Below are positions 38,306-48,085 of a stretch of DNA of 64,000 bases, one piece after another. Under the pieces are notes generated by a model. That model was not told the DNA's origin. It saw only the letters and a program-made list of their open reading frames with translations, and searched no databases. Numbering within the stretch: position 1 is the first letter of the stretch; every line of letters starts with the position of its first letter. Origin of the DNA: Candidatus Alistipes intestinipullorum (GTDB taxonomy: Bacteria > Bacteroidota > Bacteroidia > Bacteroidales > Rikenellaceae). The stretch lies in the NCBI GenBank assembly GCA_019113885.1, contig DXGO01000121.1, positions 1 through 64,000 of the forward strand, given 5' to 3'. Position numbers and translations under genes: made by a program.

Positions 38306-39249
38306 AAGGGATGCGATTCCTATACGCTTTGACGGCCGCCATGCTGCTTGCGGGATGCTTCAAGAAGGTGTCCTTGGAGACGGCGTATGTCCTCAAACCG
38401 CAGGTTCAGGAGTTGTCGGGTGATCCCACGCAGGCCGTCACGGGGGTGAAGACCTACGCTTTTGCCGCCGATACGAGCCGCTATACGGTTGCCTCCTACG
38501 AGGACGCCCTGAACGGGATCATCACCCTTCGGGAGAATCCCTCGGAGAAGATTTCGACGCCGTCGGCAACGGGGGAGGCCTATGAGACGGAGGGCGCCGA
38601 GGGATGGTTGCGGATGATGCTCACGCACCCTTCGCAGATGATCGTGGCGGTGGATCCTTCGCGCCGCCTGTATGCCTATACGCAGCAGGAGATCTCCGAA
38701 ACATTGCCGACGCTCTACGTGGCGCTGGTCTTCAAACCGTGGAAGGAGGGGAACTACTACTCGGAGGGTAAATGGCAGTTCTACAATGAGTTCTATACTC
38801 CTCCGGCCAGTGTCGACTGTTTCATTGATCCGAAGATCGAACTCTCCGAAGGGGCCGCTCCGTCTGACATCGAAACGGTGAAGGTCTATGCCTATGCGGT
38901 CGATACGACGTCGTGGTACCTGGCTTCGTACGACGATGCCGTGGCTGGGGTGCTGACCTCGAAGACAGACCCGGAGGTCACGCGCTCGAACCCCAACTTC
39001 CAGGCCTACCTGGATTCGGAATCGGGCCTCTACAAGATGGAGGTTACCGCGGAGCAGCTGATGCTCGTGGTGGCCGACCGTACCGATCGGCTTTACGCCT
39101 ACTCGCAACGTACGGTCGACCTTTCGGGCAACTCTCCGACCTATTCGCTGCTTTTCCGGCCATGGAAACAGGTGTGGGTCGAGAAAGACCCGACCGACGA
39201 TTGGGTGATCGTCAATCCGGCATACGCTCCCGAGACGACCGAACCTTAA
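38302..39249 (+). CDS. Hypothetical lipoprotein with two tandem related domains
   Basis: Lipobox MLLAGCFK; repeated VKxYAFAADTSRYTVASYEDALNGI / VKVYAYAVDTTSWYLASYDDAVAGV. Confidence 0.75.
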   Translation: MKGMRFLYALTAAMLLAGCFKKVSLETAYVLKPQVQELSGDPTQAVTGVKTYAFAADTSRYTVASYEDALNGIITLRENPSEKISTPSATGEAYETEGAEGWLRMMLTHPSQMIVAVDPSRRLYAYTQQEISETLPTLYVALVFKPWKEGNYYSEGKWQFYNEFYTPPASVDCFIDPKIELSEGAAPSDIETVKVYAYAVDTTSWYLASYDDAVAGVLTSKTDPEVTRSNPNFQAYLDSESGLYKMEVTAEQLMLVVADRTDRLYAYSQRTVDLSGNSPTYSLLFRPWKQVWVEKDPTDDWVIVNPAYAPETTEP

Positions 39250-39267
39250 CCAGCAGACCGTACACTG

Positions 39268-41307
39268 ATGAAAATCACTCGACGACATACGCTCCGGATG
39301 CTGCGGTTCATGGCCGCATTGCTCTTTGTGCCGGGATTTCTGATCCGCTGTGCGAGCATGATGACCCCGACGGGGGGGCCCCGCGACTCGTTGCCGCCGG
39401 TCATCGTGTCGATGGTGCCCGACAATTTCGTCACCAATTGCCCGACGACGAACTTCGGAAAGATATATATCGAGTTCGACGAATTCGTGCAGCTGAAGGA
39501 TCAGCAGAAGGAGTTCTTCACCTCGCCGCAGATGAAGAAGAAGCCGACGCTGACGCTTCGGGGCCGTGGGGTGGTGATCCAGGTCCGCGACACGCTGGCG
39601 CCGAATACGACCTATGCGCTCAACTTCGGAAGCACGATCTGCGACAACAACGAGGGCAATCCGCTCCATTCGATGCGATACGTCTTTTCGACGGGCCCTA
39701 CGATCGATTCGATGCTCATGTCGGGGTATACGGCCGACAGTTACAAGGCCGATTCGGCCTCAAAGAGTTTCATCTGGTTCTTCCCGGCCGATTCGGTCGA
39801 GGATGTTGCGGAGTACGACTCCACGATCTTCAAGTACCAGCCGGCGGTGATCGCGCGCGCCGAAAACAACGGCATCTTCATCGCGCAGAATCTCAAGCCG
39901 ATCGCCTATCGGGTCTATGCCGTGCAGGACAAGAACGACAACCAGATGTACGAGCCGGAAACCGACCAGGTCGGCTTCATCGAAGGAACGTACAACCCTG
40001 CCGATATGCCCGATTTCGCCCTGTGGTACGACTCCCTGCGCCACTATGTGACGGCCGAGCCGCAGCTCTATTTCCGGATGTTCACCGACCGGGCATTCCG
40101 GCGTCAGCTTCTCTCCCAGAGCGAGCGCCCGGCGCAGCACAAGGCGATGCTCTACTTCGGTGCCGCGAACCCCCGCATCACGCGGCTGCAGTTCGACAGC
40201 ATCCCTTCGGATCGGGTGATCGTCGACCCGCAGACCTCGGGACGCGATACGATCGCGCTGTGGTTCAATGTGCCGTCGGATATGCTTCCCGATACGATCA
40301 AGGGAGAAATCAGTTATTTCAAACACGATACGCTGAACCGGCTGCAGGAGGTTACCGAGCCGCTGAAACTGTCGTGGAAGTTCGTCGAGACGAAGGAGCA
40401 GGAGCGCGAGCGGGAGAAGCTCGAACGCGAGCGGCGCAAGGCCGAGGCGGCGGGCGAGGAGTGGAAGGAGCCCAAGAAGGAGAATCCCTTCAAGTATTCC
40501 GGCCTGAGCGCTACGGGGGAGGTGAATCCGGAGAACCATCTGGTTGTCGATTTCGACTATCCGCTGACGCGCCTCGACTCGTCGCAGCTGTTGCTGACGC
40601 ATACGCTCGAGGACCAGACGATCGTGGATGTCCCGGTGCGCATGGTGCGCGATACGGGCATGTTGCGACGCTGGCACATCCGGGCCGACTGGCAGAAGGG
40701 CGGGCAGTATACGCTGACGATCCCCGAGGGGGCGATTACCGATGTTGCGGGCCAGTCGAACGATTCGATCATCTGCAAGTACACGGTGCTCGATCCGGAG
40801 AAGTTCGCCACGGTGCTGATCCATGTCAAGGGCCGGGACCAGACGAAATACATTGTCCAGCTGCTCGATGGCAGCGGAGCGCTCAAGCAGGAGAAACGCG
40901 ATGTGACCTCGGGTGACCTCCGGTTCAACTATGTTCCCGCGGGAGATATCCGTTTCCGCGTGATCGAGGATGTGAACGGCAACGGCCGATGGGATACGGG
41001 CGACCTTGTGGCGCGGCGGCAGCCGGAGCGTGCGGAGATGTTCGTCAATGACCAGGGCGAGGACACCTTCGCGACAAAGGCGAACTGGGAGGTCGAGTTT
41101 ACGATGGACATGTCGCGGATTTTCGCTCCGGTGACGATGAAGTCTTTGTCGCAGCTGCTCGACAAGCGGGAGATGCAGCGGATACAACGTGAGATGGAGA
41201 AGCGCGCCCAGGAGAAACCGAACCAGAACCGGAACAACCAGTCACAGCAACAGAATACGGGCAGCATGTTCAACTCCGCGGGCAACATGTTCAATACATT
41301 CAGGTAG
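39268..41307 (+). CDS. Ig-like (Big_5-type) domain surface lipoprotein
   Basis: 679 aa; CASMMTPTGGPRDSLPPVIVSMVPDNFVTNCPTTNFGKIYIEFDEFVQL typical of Bacteroidetes Big_5 proteins. Confidence 0.85.
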   Translation: MKITRRHTLRMLRFMAALLFVPGFLIRCASMMTPTGGPRDSLPPVIVSMVPDNFVTNCPTTNFGKIYIEFDEFVQLKDQQKEFFTSPQMKKKPTLTLRGRGVVIQVRDTLAPNTTYALNFGSTICDNNEGNPLHSMRYVFSTGPTIDSMLMSGYTADSYKADSASKSFIWFFPADSVEDVAEYDSTIFKYQPAVIARAENNGIFIAQNLKPIAYRVYAVQDKNDNQMYEPETDQVGFIEGTYNPADMPDFALWYDSLRHYVTAEPQLYFRMFTDRAFRRQLLSQSERPAQHKAMLYFGAANPRITRLQFDSIPSDRVIVDPQTSGRDTIALWFNVPSDMLPDTIKGEISYFKHDTLNRLQEVTEPLKLSWKFVETKEQEREREKLERERRKAEAAGEEWKEPKKENPFKYSGLSATGEVNPENHLVVDFDYPLTRLDSSQLLLTHTLEDQTIVDVPVRMVRDTGMLRRWHIRADWQKGGQYTLTIPEGAITDVAGQSNDSIICKYTVLDPEKFATVLIHVKGRDQTKYIVQLLDGSGALKQEKRDVTSGDLRFNYVPAGDIRFRVIEDVNGNGRWDTGDLVARRQPERAEMFVNDQGEDTFATKANWEVEFTMDMSRIFAPVTMKSLSQLLDKREMQRIQREMEKRAQEKPNQNRNNQSQQQNTGSMFNSAGNMFNTFR

Positions 41308-41309
41308 TT

Positions 41310-42122
41310 ATGGCATTGAAACGACATACTGCGGCCGTCGTGCTGCTCATGCTGGGGATGTTGGCCCTGCTTCCGGTGCATGCACAGCACACGCTGGGAT
41401 TCACGGTGGGCACCGGCATGGGCACGGGCCGTTTCCAACCCAAACAGGAGATGCGGACGATGTGGGGTCTCTACAGCGGAGGCCTGACATGGCGTTACTA
41501 CGGTTCCCAGCGGATCGTGGGGGCGTTCGGCCTCGATCTGGAGTTCATCCAGCAGGGCTTTTCGTACGCCATGAACACCTCGCAGGTCGAGGAGCGGAAG
41601 GATTACATCTACTATACGCGGAACATCAATTCTGTGATGCTTCCGGTGGTATGGGCTCCGCATTTCTACATGTTCCGCAACCACGTGCGGGTATACCTCG
41701 AAGCCGCGGCGACCTTCACCTACAACATCTCGTCGACCTACGAGAATGCGCAGGCCAAGGCGTCGGGAAGTACGGACTGGCGTGGCGACTACGTCTTCAA
41801 GGCGCCGCGTGACAACCGCTGGGGGTATGGACTGGCGGGCGGCGGCGGCATTGCCTTTCTGATCGGGCGCTTCGAGCTGAATTTCCGGGCCCGGTATTAC
41901 TATGGGTTGTCGGACATCGTCCGCAACCGGAACCGTTATGCCGACAATGCGGACGACGGGCCGGAGAATCCCTTTTGGTCGACCCCGATGCGCTCGCCGC
42001 TCGACAATATCATGATTTCGGTAGGCTTGAACTACCGGTTCAACAAACAGGGCTTCGAAACCTGGAAACCGCGGCCGAAGCGGGAGAAGAAGGGTCGTGA
42101 AGTCTTTAAATTCGGATTGTAA
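41310..42122 (+). CDS. Outer membrane beta-barrel (porin-like) protein
   Basis: Signal peptide ..LLPVHAQ; alternating aromatic beta-strand pattern. Confidence 0.75.
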   Translation: MALKRHTAAVVLLMLGMLALLPVHAQHTLGFTVGTGMGTGRFQPKQEMRTMWGLYSGGLTWRYYGSQRIVGAFGLDLEFIQQGFSYAMNTSQVEERKDYIYYTRNINSVMLPVVWAPHFYMFRNHVRVYLEAAATFTYNISSTYENAQAKASGSTDWRGDYVFKAPRDNRWGYGLAGGGGIAFLIGRFELNFRARYYYGLSDIVRNRNRYADNADDGPENPFWSTPMRSPLDNIMISVGLNYRFNKQGFETWKPRPKREKKGREVFKFGL

Positions 42123-42133
42123 AACGCAGAGCT

Positions 42134-42475
42134 ATGGAAACTACCCGGCAACAGAAGATCGCCAAACAGATTCAGAAGGATATTTCGGAAATTTTTCAGA
42201 AGGAGGGTGCGTCGATCGTTCGCGGGACGCTCGTGACGGTCACGGCCGTTCGCGTGTCTCCTGATTTCAGTTATGCGAAGGTCTATGTGAGTGTCTTCCC
42301 CTTTGAACAGAGCGGCGCGATGATGGAGCGCCTGGAGCATCAGAACCGCTTTATCCGGGGCGCATTGGGCCAGCGTATGCGCAACCAGCTGAAGAACATT
42401 CCGGAGATTCAGTTCTTCCTCGACGATTCGCTCGAATATATCGAGCATATCGAGAAGGCGCTCAAGGAGGAGTAA
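42134..42475 (+). CDS. rbfA: Ribosome-binding factor A
   Basis: RQQKIAKQIQKDISEIFQKE, VSPDFSYAKVYVSVFP. Confidence 0.93.
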   Translation: METTRQQKIAKQIQKDISEIFQKEGASIVRGTLVTVTAVRVSPDFSYAKVYVSVFPFEQSGAMMERLEHQNRFIRGALGQRMRNQLKNIPEIQFFLDDSLEYIEHIEKALKEE

Positions 42476-42503
42476 CCCGGGAAGCAGAACCTCGTTTTCC
42501 CGT

Positions 42504-43730
42504 TTGAACCGCCGCGCCGTGCTTGCCCGCTACTTTGCCCGCCGATACCTGTTCTCCCCGCAGTCGAGGTCCGTCGTAAACCTGATTTCGGGGCTGAGCG
42601 TCGTGTCCGTAGCGGTACCCGTCGCGGCGATGATCATTCTGTTGTCGGTGTTCAACGGTTTCGAATCGCTGGTCAAGTCGATGTACTCGGCTTTCGATGC
42701 CGATCTGACCGTCATGCCCCGGCGGGGCCGGACGTTCCTTCAGGAGTCCGTCGACACGGCGGCCCTGCGCCGCGTGGAGGGCGTTGCGGCGATCTCGTTC
42801 CTGCTCGAGCAGAGTGCGTTGCTCGAACACGGCGACCGCCAGGCTACGGCAACGGTCCGCGGGGTCGACGATGCCTACGGGTCGGTTTTCCCGCTCGGCG
42901 AGGCTGTCTCGTCGGGAGAGTGGCGGGTGCGCCTGGGCGATCTCGAACGGCTGGTTATCGGACAGAGTATGGCCTGGTCGCTGAACATCCGGTCGTTGGC
43001 CGATGCCGACGTGACGCTGTACGCCGTGCGTCGGGGTTCGTTCTCCACGCTGTTGCCGATCGACAACTATACGCGGCGCACGGAGCCCGTCGGGGGAGTC
43101 TATACGCTCGATCTCGACACGGAACGCACCTATGTGCTGTCGTCGTTGCGGCTGGCGCAGGAGCTTTTCGGCTATCCGGGACGCGCCTCGTCCCTCGTGC
43201 TGCGACTGACCCCCGGGGCCGATGCCTCCGATGTGCGGCGTGCCGTGGCTGCCGTGACGGGAGAGGAGTTTACGGTACGGACGCGCGATGAGCTGCGGGC
43301 TTCCTACTATCGGATCATGACCTACGAGAAGTGGGGCATCTTCTTCATCGCGTTGCTGGTTCTGCTGGTCGCGTCGTTCTCGGTCGTGGGGGCCTTGTCG
43401 ATGCTGATCGTCGAGAAGCAGGACGACATCCTGACATTGCGTGCTCTGGGCGCCGACACGGACTTTCTCCGTTCGGTTTTCCGTGCCGAAGGATACCTGA
43501 TTTGTGCCCTGGGAGGAGCGATCGGTCTCCTGTTGGGTGTTGGCGCCAGCCTCATCCAGCAGCATTTCGGGCTGATCGAGATTCCCGCGGAGACCTTTCT
43601 CACGAAGAGCTATCCGGTCGAGTTCCGCTTTGCGGACCTGCTGGCTGTCGTTGCGGCCTTTTCCGCCGTTGCCGTGTTCCTGTCGCACGTTACCGTGCGC
43701 AGTATGATTAAAAATCCCGCACGAAAATGA
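42504..43730 (+). CDS. LolE/FtsX-type ABC transporter permease
   Basis: ARRYLFSPQSRSVVNLISGLSVVSVAVPVAAMIILLSVFNGFE; four TM. Confidence 0.88.
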   Translation: MNRRAVLARYFARRYLFSPQSRSVVNLISGLSVVSVAVPVAAMIILLSVFNGFESLVKSMYSAFDADLTVMPRRGRTFLQESVDTAALRRVEGVAAISFLLEQSALLEHGDRQATATVRGVDDAYGSVFPLGEAVSSGEWRVRLGDLERLVIGQSMAWSLNIRSLADADVTLYAVRRGSFSTLLPIDNYTRRTEPVGGVYTLDLDTERTYVLSSLRLAQELFGYPGRASSLVLRLTPGADASDVRRAVAAVTGEEFTVRTRDELRASYYRIMTYEKWGIFFIALLVLLVASFSVVGALSMLIVEKQDDILTLRALGADTDFLRSVFRAEGYLICALGGAIGLLLGVGASLIQQHFGLIEIPAETFLTKSYPVEFRFADLLAVVAAFSAVAVFLSHVTVRSMIKNPARK

Positions 43731-44554
43731 AAAAGACCTTATTGCTGGCGTTGACCCTGCTGTTGTTTGCGGGCTCGTGCACGCGCCACAAGATTATTCC
43801 CGACGGGGAGTTGGCGCAGATTTTCCACGATGCGTTTCTGACCAATGCCTACCTCAATAGCGAACGGGTTTCGACCGATTCGTTGCGGTTGTATGAGCCG
43901 ATTTTTGCCCGTTACGGCTATACTACCGAGGATGTTTACTATACGATCGGCAACTTCTCGAAGCGCAAGAGTGCCCGGTTGGGCGATGTTGTCGAGCGGG
44001 CGATCGACATGCTGGAGGAGGAGGGCAAACGATATAGCCGCGAGGTGGCGATTCTCGACACGATCGACCATGTGGCACAGCGCACCTTTACGCGTACGGT
44101 GATGTCGGATTCGCTGATCCGGGTGGGGACGTTGCGCGATACGTCCCTGTTGAATTTTACGTTCGATGTCGAGCCGGGGGAGTATGCGCTGTCGCTGGAT
44201 TATGAGATCGACTCGCTCGACCGTAACGACCGGGGCATCAAGGGAAGCATGTGGCTCGAACGGACCGACGGCTCGCGGGCGAACATCTATACGACGACCC
44301 TGCGCCGTCATCGTTCGGAGCACCTTTCGCGGCGTTTTACGGTCGATACGACCCATCGTCGGCTGCATATTTCGCTGCTGAACTTCAATGACCGGCCGCA
44401 ACGGCCTTCAGTTACGGTCTCCGACCTCGAGGTCGAATACATCCCGCCGAAGGAGGCTGCCGTGGAGCAACTCTACGAGAAGCAACTCTCCATCCGTATC
44501 TTTGCCGATGAATTCTTCCGAGCAGCCGCCCGTCCGGCGGATAGCCTCCAATAG
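43727..44554 (+). CDS. DUF4296-domain lipoprotein
   Basis: FAGSCTRHKIIPDGELAQIFHDAFLTNAYL; YGYTTEDVYYTIGNFSKRK. Confidence 0.82.
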   Translation: MKKTLLLALTLLLFAGSCTRHKIIPDGELAQIFHDAFLTNAYLNSERVSTDSLRLYEPIFARYGYTTEDVYYTIGNFSKRKSARLGDVVERAIDMLEEEGKRYSREVAILDTIDHVAQRTFTRTVMSDSLIRVGTLRDTSLLNFTFDVEPGEYALSLDYEIDSLDRNDRGIKGSMWLERTDGSRANIYTTTLRRHRSEHLSRRFTVDTTHRRLHISLLNFNDRPQRPSVTVSDLEVEYIPPKEAAVEQLYEKQLSIRIFADEFFRAAARPADSLQ

Positions 44555-44867
44555 GCTTTGGACGCCGCAGGGCGTGGTGCGGTGGCCGCTGGTGACCCTG
44601 TCGGCCGAAGGGCGCATGCTGTCGGTTGAGGAGTGCTCCGATCCCGACCGGCGGGCCGGTACGGAGTTCTATGCCGGACTGCTGGTCTTCGGGTTTCCGG
44701 CCGATTACCGGAGGGCCTTTGCCGAGTTGATTTCCCGTTCCGAGGAACCGCTTATGATAACGCTACCCTTAGTGGTTCTCCCCGAGGGTGGTATCCCTGT
44801 CGTCCTTTCGGGCCTTGATTACGCGACGCTGCGCCTGACGCCCCATGCGCAGGTCCGACCGCTCTGA
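44508..44867 (+). CDS. Conserved hypothetical small protein
   Basis: 119 aa from MNSSEQPPVRRIASNRLWTPQG; overlaps 3' end of the DUF4296 gene. Confidence 0.6.
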   Translation: MNSSEQPPVRRIASNRLWTPQGVVRWPLVTLSAEGRMLSVEECSDPDRRAGTEFYAGLLVFGFPADYRRAFAELISRSEEPLMITLPLVVLPEGGIPVVLSGLDYATLRLTPHAQVRPL

Positions 44868-44934
44868 TTCCGCCCCGTCGTTTTGTTTTTTGCGGCGGCA
44901 GCCCGATACGGCAACCCGCTCTTCCGGAAACAAG

Positions 44935-44964
44935 CCGAGCCCCGAAGTCGACTTCGGGGCTCGG
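44935..44964. terminator. Perfect 30-bp palindrome between convergent genes
   Basis: CCGAGCCCCGAAGTCGACTTCGGGGCTCGG. Confidence 0.7.
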
Positions 44965-44989
44965 TGCATCGAGGGTAGGTCACCCCGGC

Positions 44990-46135
44990 CTATTCAACCG
45001 AGAAACGGTAGGTGCAGTGGCTCGTGTAGACCTCGCCGGGGCGCAATACGACCGACGGCCATTGGGGTTTGTTGGGCGAGTCGGGGTAGTGTTGGGTCTC
45101 CAGGCATACCGATGCACGGTGGGGATAGGCGATCCCCTGCTTCCCCTTCATGGAGCCATCGAGGAAATTGCCCGTGTAGAGCTGTACGCCGGGTTCGTCG
45201 GTGAAGAGCTCCAGCACGATTCCCGAGGTGGGCGACAGGAGCCGTGCGGCGCATGCCGTACGGTCGCCTGCGGTGTTCAGCACCCAGTTGTGGTCGTATC
45301 CGTGTCCGTTGACGAGCTGCGCGAACGGCTCGTCGATCCGCTTCCCTATGACCGTGGGGGTACGGAAATCCATCGGAGTCCCCTCTACCGGGAGGATTTC
45401 ACCCGTGGTCATAAAGGTTGAGTCCACGGGGGTGTAGCCGTCGGCGTTGATCCACAGCACGTCCTGCATCGACCCCTGGGCCGGTTCTCCCGAGAGGCAG
45501 AAGTAGGAGTGGTTGGTCATGTTGATGATTGTCGGGGCGTCGGTCTCGGCTTCGTAGTCGATCTGCAGGGCGTTGTCGTCGGTGAGCGTATAGGTCACCG
45601 ATGCCGTGACGTTCCCGGGGAAATTCATCTCGCCGTCGGGCGACTCGACGACCATCCGGATGCTGTTCGGCGTCACCTGTTCCACCTCGAAGACCTTGTA
45701 CTGCCATCCTTCGGGCCCTCCGTGCAGACAGTGCCCGTAGTTGTTCTTTGGGAGATCGTAGACCTTTCCGTCCAGTTCGAACCGGCCCTGCCCGATACGG
45801 TTGGCGTAGCGGCCGATCGAAGCGCCGAAGTCGTTCGGATTGTTGCGGTAGTCGTCGATGTTGTCGAATCCGAGCACCACGTCGCGCATCGTACCTTCGC
45901 GGTCGGGGACCATTAACGAAACCAGCCGGCCTCCGAAGTTGGTGATGCAGGCTTCGACGCCGTTGGAATTTTTCAGCACGTAGAGCCCTGTTTCATGTCC
46001 GTCGATCGAGGCCTGGAATGCTGTGGGGTCAAGTCCCGAGAGTGTCTTCTCGGGGGTTGTGGCGCAGGCTCCGGTGAGGAGCGCTGCGACCAGTATCGGA
46101 AAGCGTTTCATGGTATGGAGATGTTTAGTTGTCAT
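44990..46135 (-). CDS. Aldose 1-epimerase (galactose mutarotase, lipoprotein)
   Basis: NFGGRLVSLMVPDREG, YANRIGQGRFELDGK, NNYGHCLHGGPEGW, MTNHSYFCLSG; true start may be the internal MKRFPIL. Confidence 0.92.
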   Translation of the reverse strand: MTTKHLHTMKRFPILVAALLTGACATTPEKTLSGLDPTAFQASIDGHETGLYVLKNSNGVEACITNFGGRLVSLMVPDREGTMRDVVLGFDNIDDYRNNPNDFGASIGRYANRIGQGRFELDGKVYDLPKNNYGHCLHGGPEGWQYKVFEVEQVTPNSIRMVVESPDGEMNFPGNVTASVTYTLTDDNALQIDYEAETDAPTIINMTNHSYFCLSGEPAQGSMQDVLWINADGYTPVDSTFMTTGEILPVEGTPMDFRTPTVIGKRIDEPFAQLVNGHGYDHNWVLNTAGDRTACAARLLSPTSGIVLELFTDEPGVQLYTGNFLDGSMKGKQGIAYPHRASVCLETQHYPDSPNKPQWPSVVLRPGEVYTSHCTYRFSVE

Positions 46136-47933
46136 TGAGCGACTGTATGATCCGTTCGTTGACCGTCCGGATGCGGTCGGGCTCGACCTTCATCACCTTG
46201 CGGTCGTAGGTCATCAACCCGTTCACTTCGATTTCGACGTCGGTCGTCTGTGTGTATACCGCTGCGGCGAATCCGCGACGGATCAGCTTCTCCAGCATCC
46301 CGGCATATTCGACATATTGGTCTGTGACCTCCTTCGGGGTGTTGAAGCGTACGTATCCCCAGTTTCTGTCGGGCTCCCAGAGGTGGTCGGGAACGACCAT
46401 CCCGATGCCTCCGTATTCGCCCAGCACTGTGGCGCGGTTGGTGTCCAGGAGAGCCATCGTGGGATGCGGGTAGTGGTGCAGGTCGAGGATGTCGCCCGTG
46501 AGGTAGTGGTTTCCGCCGCTGGCGGGGTTCACCAACCGCGAGGGGTCGTATGCCTGAGTCCATTCTGCGATTTCGCGGGTTTTGAATTGTCCCCACGCTT
46601 CGTTGAAGGGGACCCATACGCCGATCGAGGGGTGTGAACCGAGGGCGTCGATAATCTCTTTCCACTCTTTGCGGAAATTGGCCTCCGAGACGGCCGAACG
46701 GTGCCACTCTTCGCCGGAGAAGTACTGTTCCATCTGCCATTGCGGGCTGCCGTCCCCGTTGGGCATGTCCTGCCAAACGATCATGCCGAGACGGTCGCAA
46801 TGGTAGTACCAGCGGTCGGGCTCGACCTTGACGTGCTTTCGGATCATGTTGAATCCCAAATCCTTGGTTTTTTCGATGTCGTAGCGCAACGCTTCATCCG
46901 ACGGCGCCGTGTAGAGTCCGTCGGGCCACCAGCCCTGATCCAGCGGTCCGAACTGGAAGAGCGGTTCGTTGTTGAGCGTCAGGCGCACGATGCCCTCCTT
47001 GTCGCGGGCGGTGGAGAATTTGCGCATGGCGGTGTAGGAGGCGACCTCGTCGATTTTTCGGCCGTTGCGCAGCAGTGTGATTTTCACGTCGTAAAGGAAG
47101 GGTGAGTCGGGGCTCCAGCATTTGGGACTTTCGACCGCGATCTCCACGGGAACGCCGGCCAGCGCGCGCCCGGTCCCCACCTGGCGATCCCCGTCATAGA
47201 GGCTTACCTCGATCATCTCCCCGCCTGTCGAGTCATTGAGTGACACTTCGGTCCGAAATGTGTTGCGATCCAGGTCGGGGATGATCTTCACCCGGCGGAT
47301 GTACTGTTGCGGCACGGCTTCGAGCCATACGGTTTGCCAGATGCCGCTCACGGGGGTGTACCAGATGCCTCCGGGCCGCTCAACCTGCTTGCCGCGCGGC
47401 TGGTACCCGGCGTCGGTCGGGTCCCAGACACGTACGCGGAGGGAGTTTTCGCCCTTTTTCAGTGCCGGGGTAATGTCGAATTCGAAGGGGGAGTATCCGC
47501 CGGTGTGGTTGCCGACGGCGATGCCGTTAACCCATACGTCGGCTTTCCAGTCGACGGCTCCGAAGTGCAGCAGCACGCGCTGCCCGTTCCAGGCGGACGG
47601 TATATCGAACATCCGTTCGTACCAGAGCTCGTGCTCTTTTCCGAGTCGTTTCCCGACGCCCGAGAGCGACGCTTCCACGGCAAACGGCACGAGGATCTCG
47701 CCGTCGAACTCCTCGGGGGACTCTCCAACCGGCCGGATGGCATAGTTCCACAAACCGTTGAGGTTTTGCCAGGTTTCGCGCACCATCTGCGGTCGCGGAT
47801 ACTCGGGCAGGACGTTCCGGGGATCGAGACGTTCTCCCCATTCCGTGCGGATGCGGTCTTCGGATGGGGCCCATTGGGCCGTGGCGCCGACGGTCATCGT
47901 CAGGGCGAGCAGTACGAGCAAGAGTCTTTTCAT
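46125..47933 (-). CDS. Glycoside hydrolase family 2 (beta-galactosidase/glucuronidase-like)
   Basis: ETWQNLNGLWNYAI, VDWKADVWVNGIAVGNHTGGYSPF, GFNMIRKHVKVEP, WVPFNEAWGQF. Confidence 0.9.
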   Translation of the reverse strand: MKRLLLVLLALTMTVGATAQWAPSEDRIRTEWGERLDPRNVLPEYPRPQMVRETWQNLNGLWNYAIRPVGESPEEFDGEILVPFAVEASLSGVGKRLGKEHELWYERMFDIPSAWNGQRVLLHFGAVDWKADVWVNGIAVGNHTGGYSPFEFDITPALKKGENSLRVRVWDPTDAGYQPRGKQVERPGGIWYTPVSGIWQTVWLEAVPQQYIRRVKIIPDLDRNTFRTEVSLNDSTGGEMIEVSLYDGDRQVGTGRALAGVPVEIAVESPKCWSPDSPFLYDVKITLLRNGRKIDEVASYTAMRKFSTARDKEGIVRLTLNNEPLFQFGPLDQGWWPDGLYTAPSDEALRYDIEKTKDLGFNMIRKHVKVEPDRWYYHCDRLGMIVWQDMPNGDGSPQWQMEQYFSGEEWHRSAVSEANFRKEWKEIIDALGSHPSIGVWVPFNEAWGQFKTREIAEWTQAYDPSRLVNPASGGNHYLTGDILDLHHYPHPTMALLDTNRATVLGEYGGIGMVVPDHLWEPDRNWGYVRFNTPKEVTDQYVEYAGMLEKLIRRGFAAAVYTQTTDVEIEVNGLMTYDRKVMKVEPDRIRTVNERIIQSLNDN

Positions 47934-47958
47934 TTCGGGAAGTTTCAGGTTTTCACTA

Positions 47959-47966
47959 CAAAGATA
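47959..47966 (-). promoter_or_regulatory. Bacteroidetes -7 promoter element
   Basis: caaagata on + = TATCTTTG on -, upstream of the GH2 gene. Confidence 0.6.
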
Positions 47967-48085
47967 GCGACAATTCCGCTGTCAGAAAGGAGAAAATCCG
48001 GTCACAAATCGCTCCGAATGCGTCAAATTCCCCTTCACCTCTTCCTCCAGCTTCCATTTCCGCAATTCGCCCGGGAGGCGCGGAT

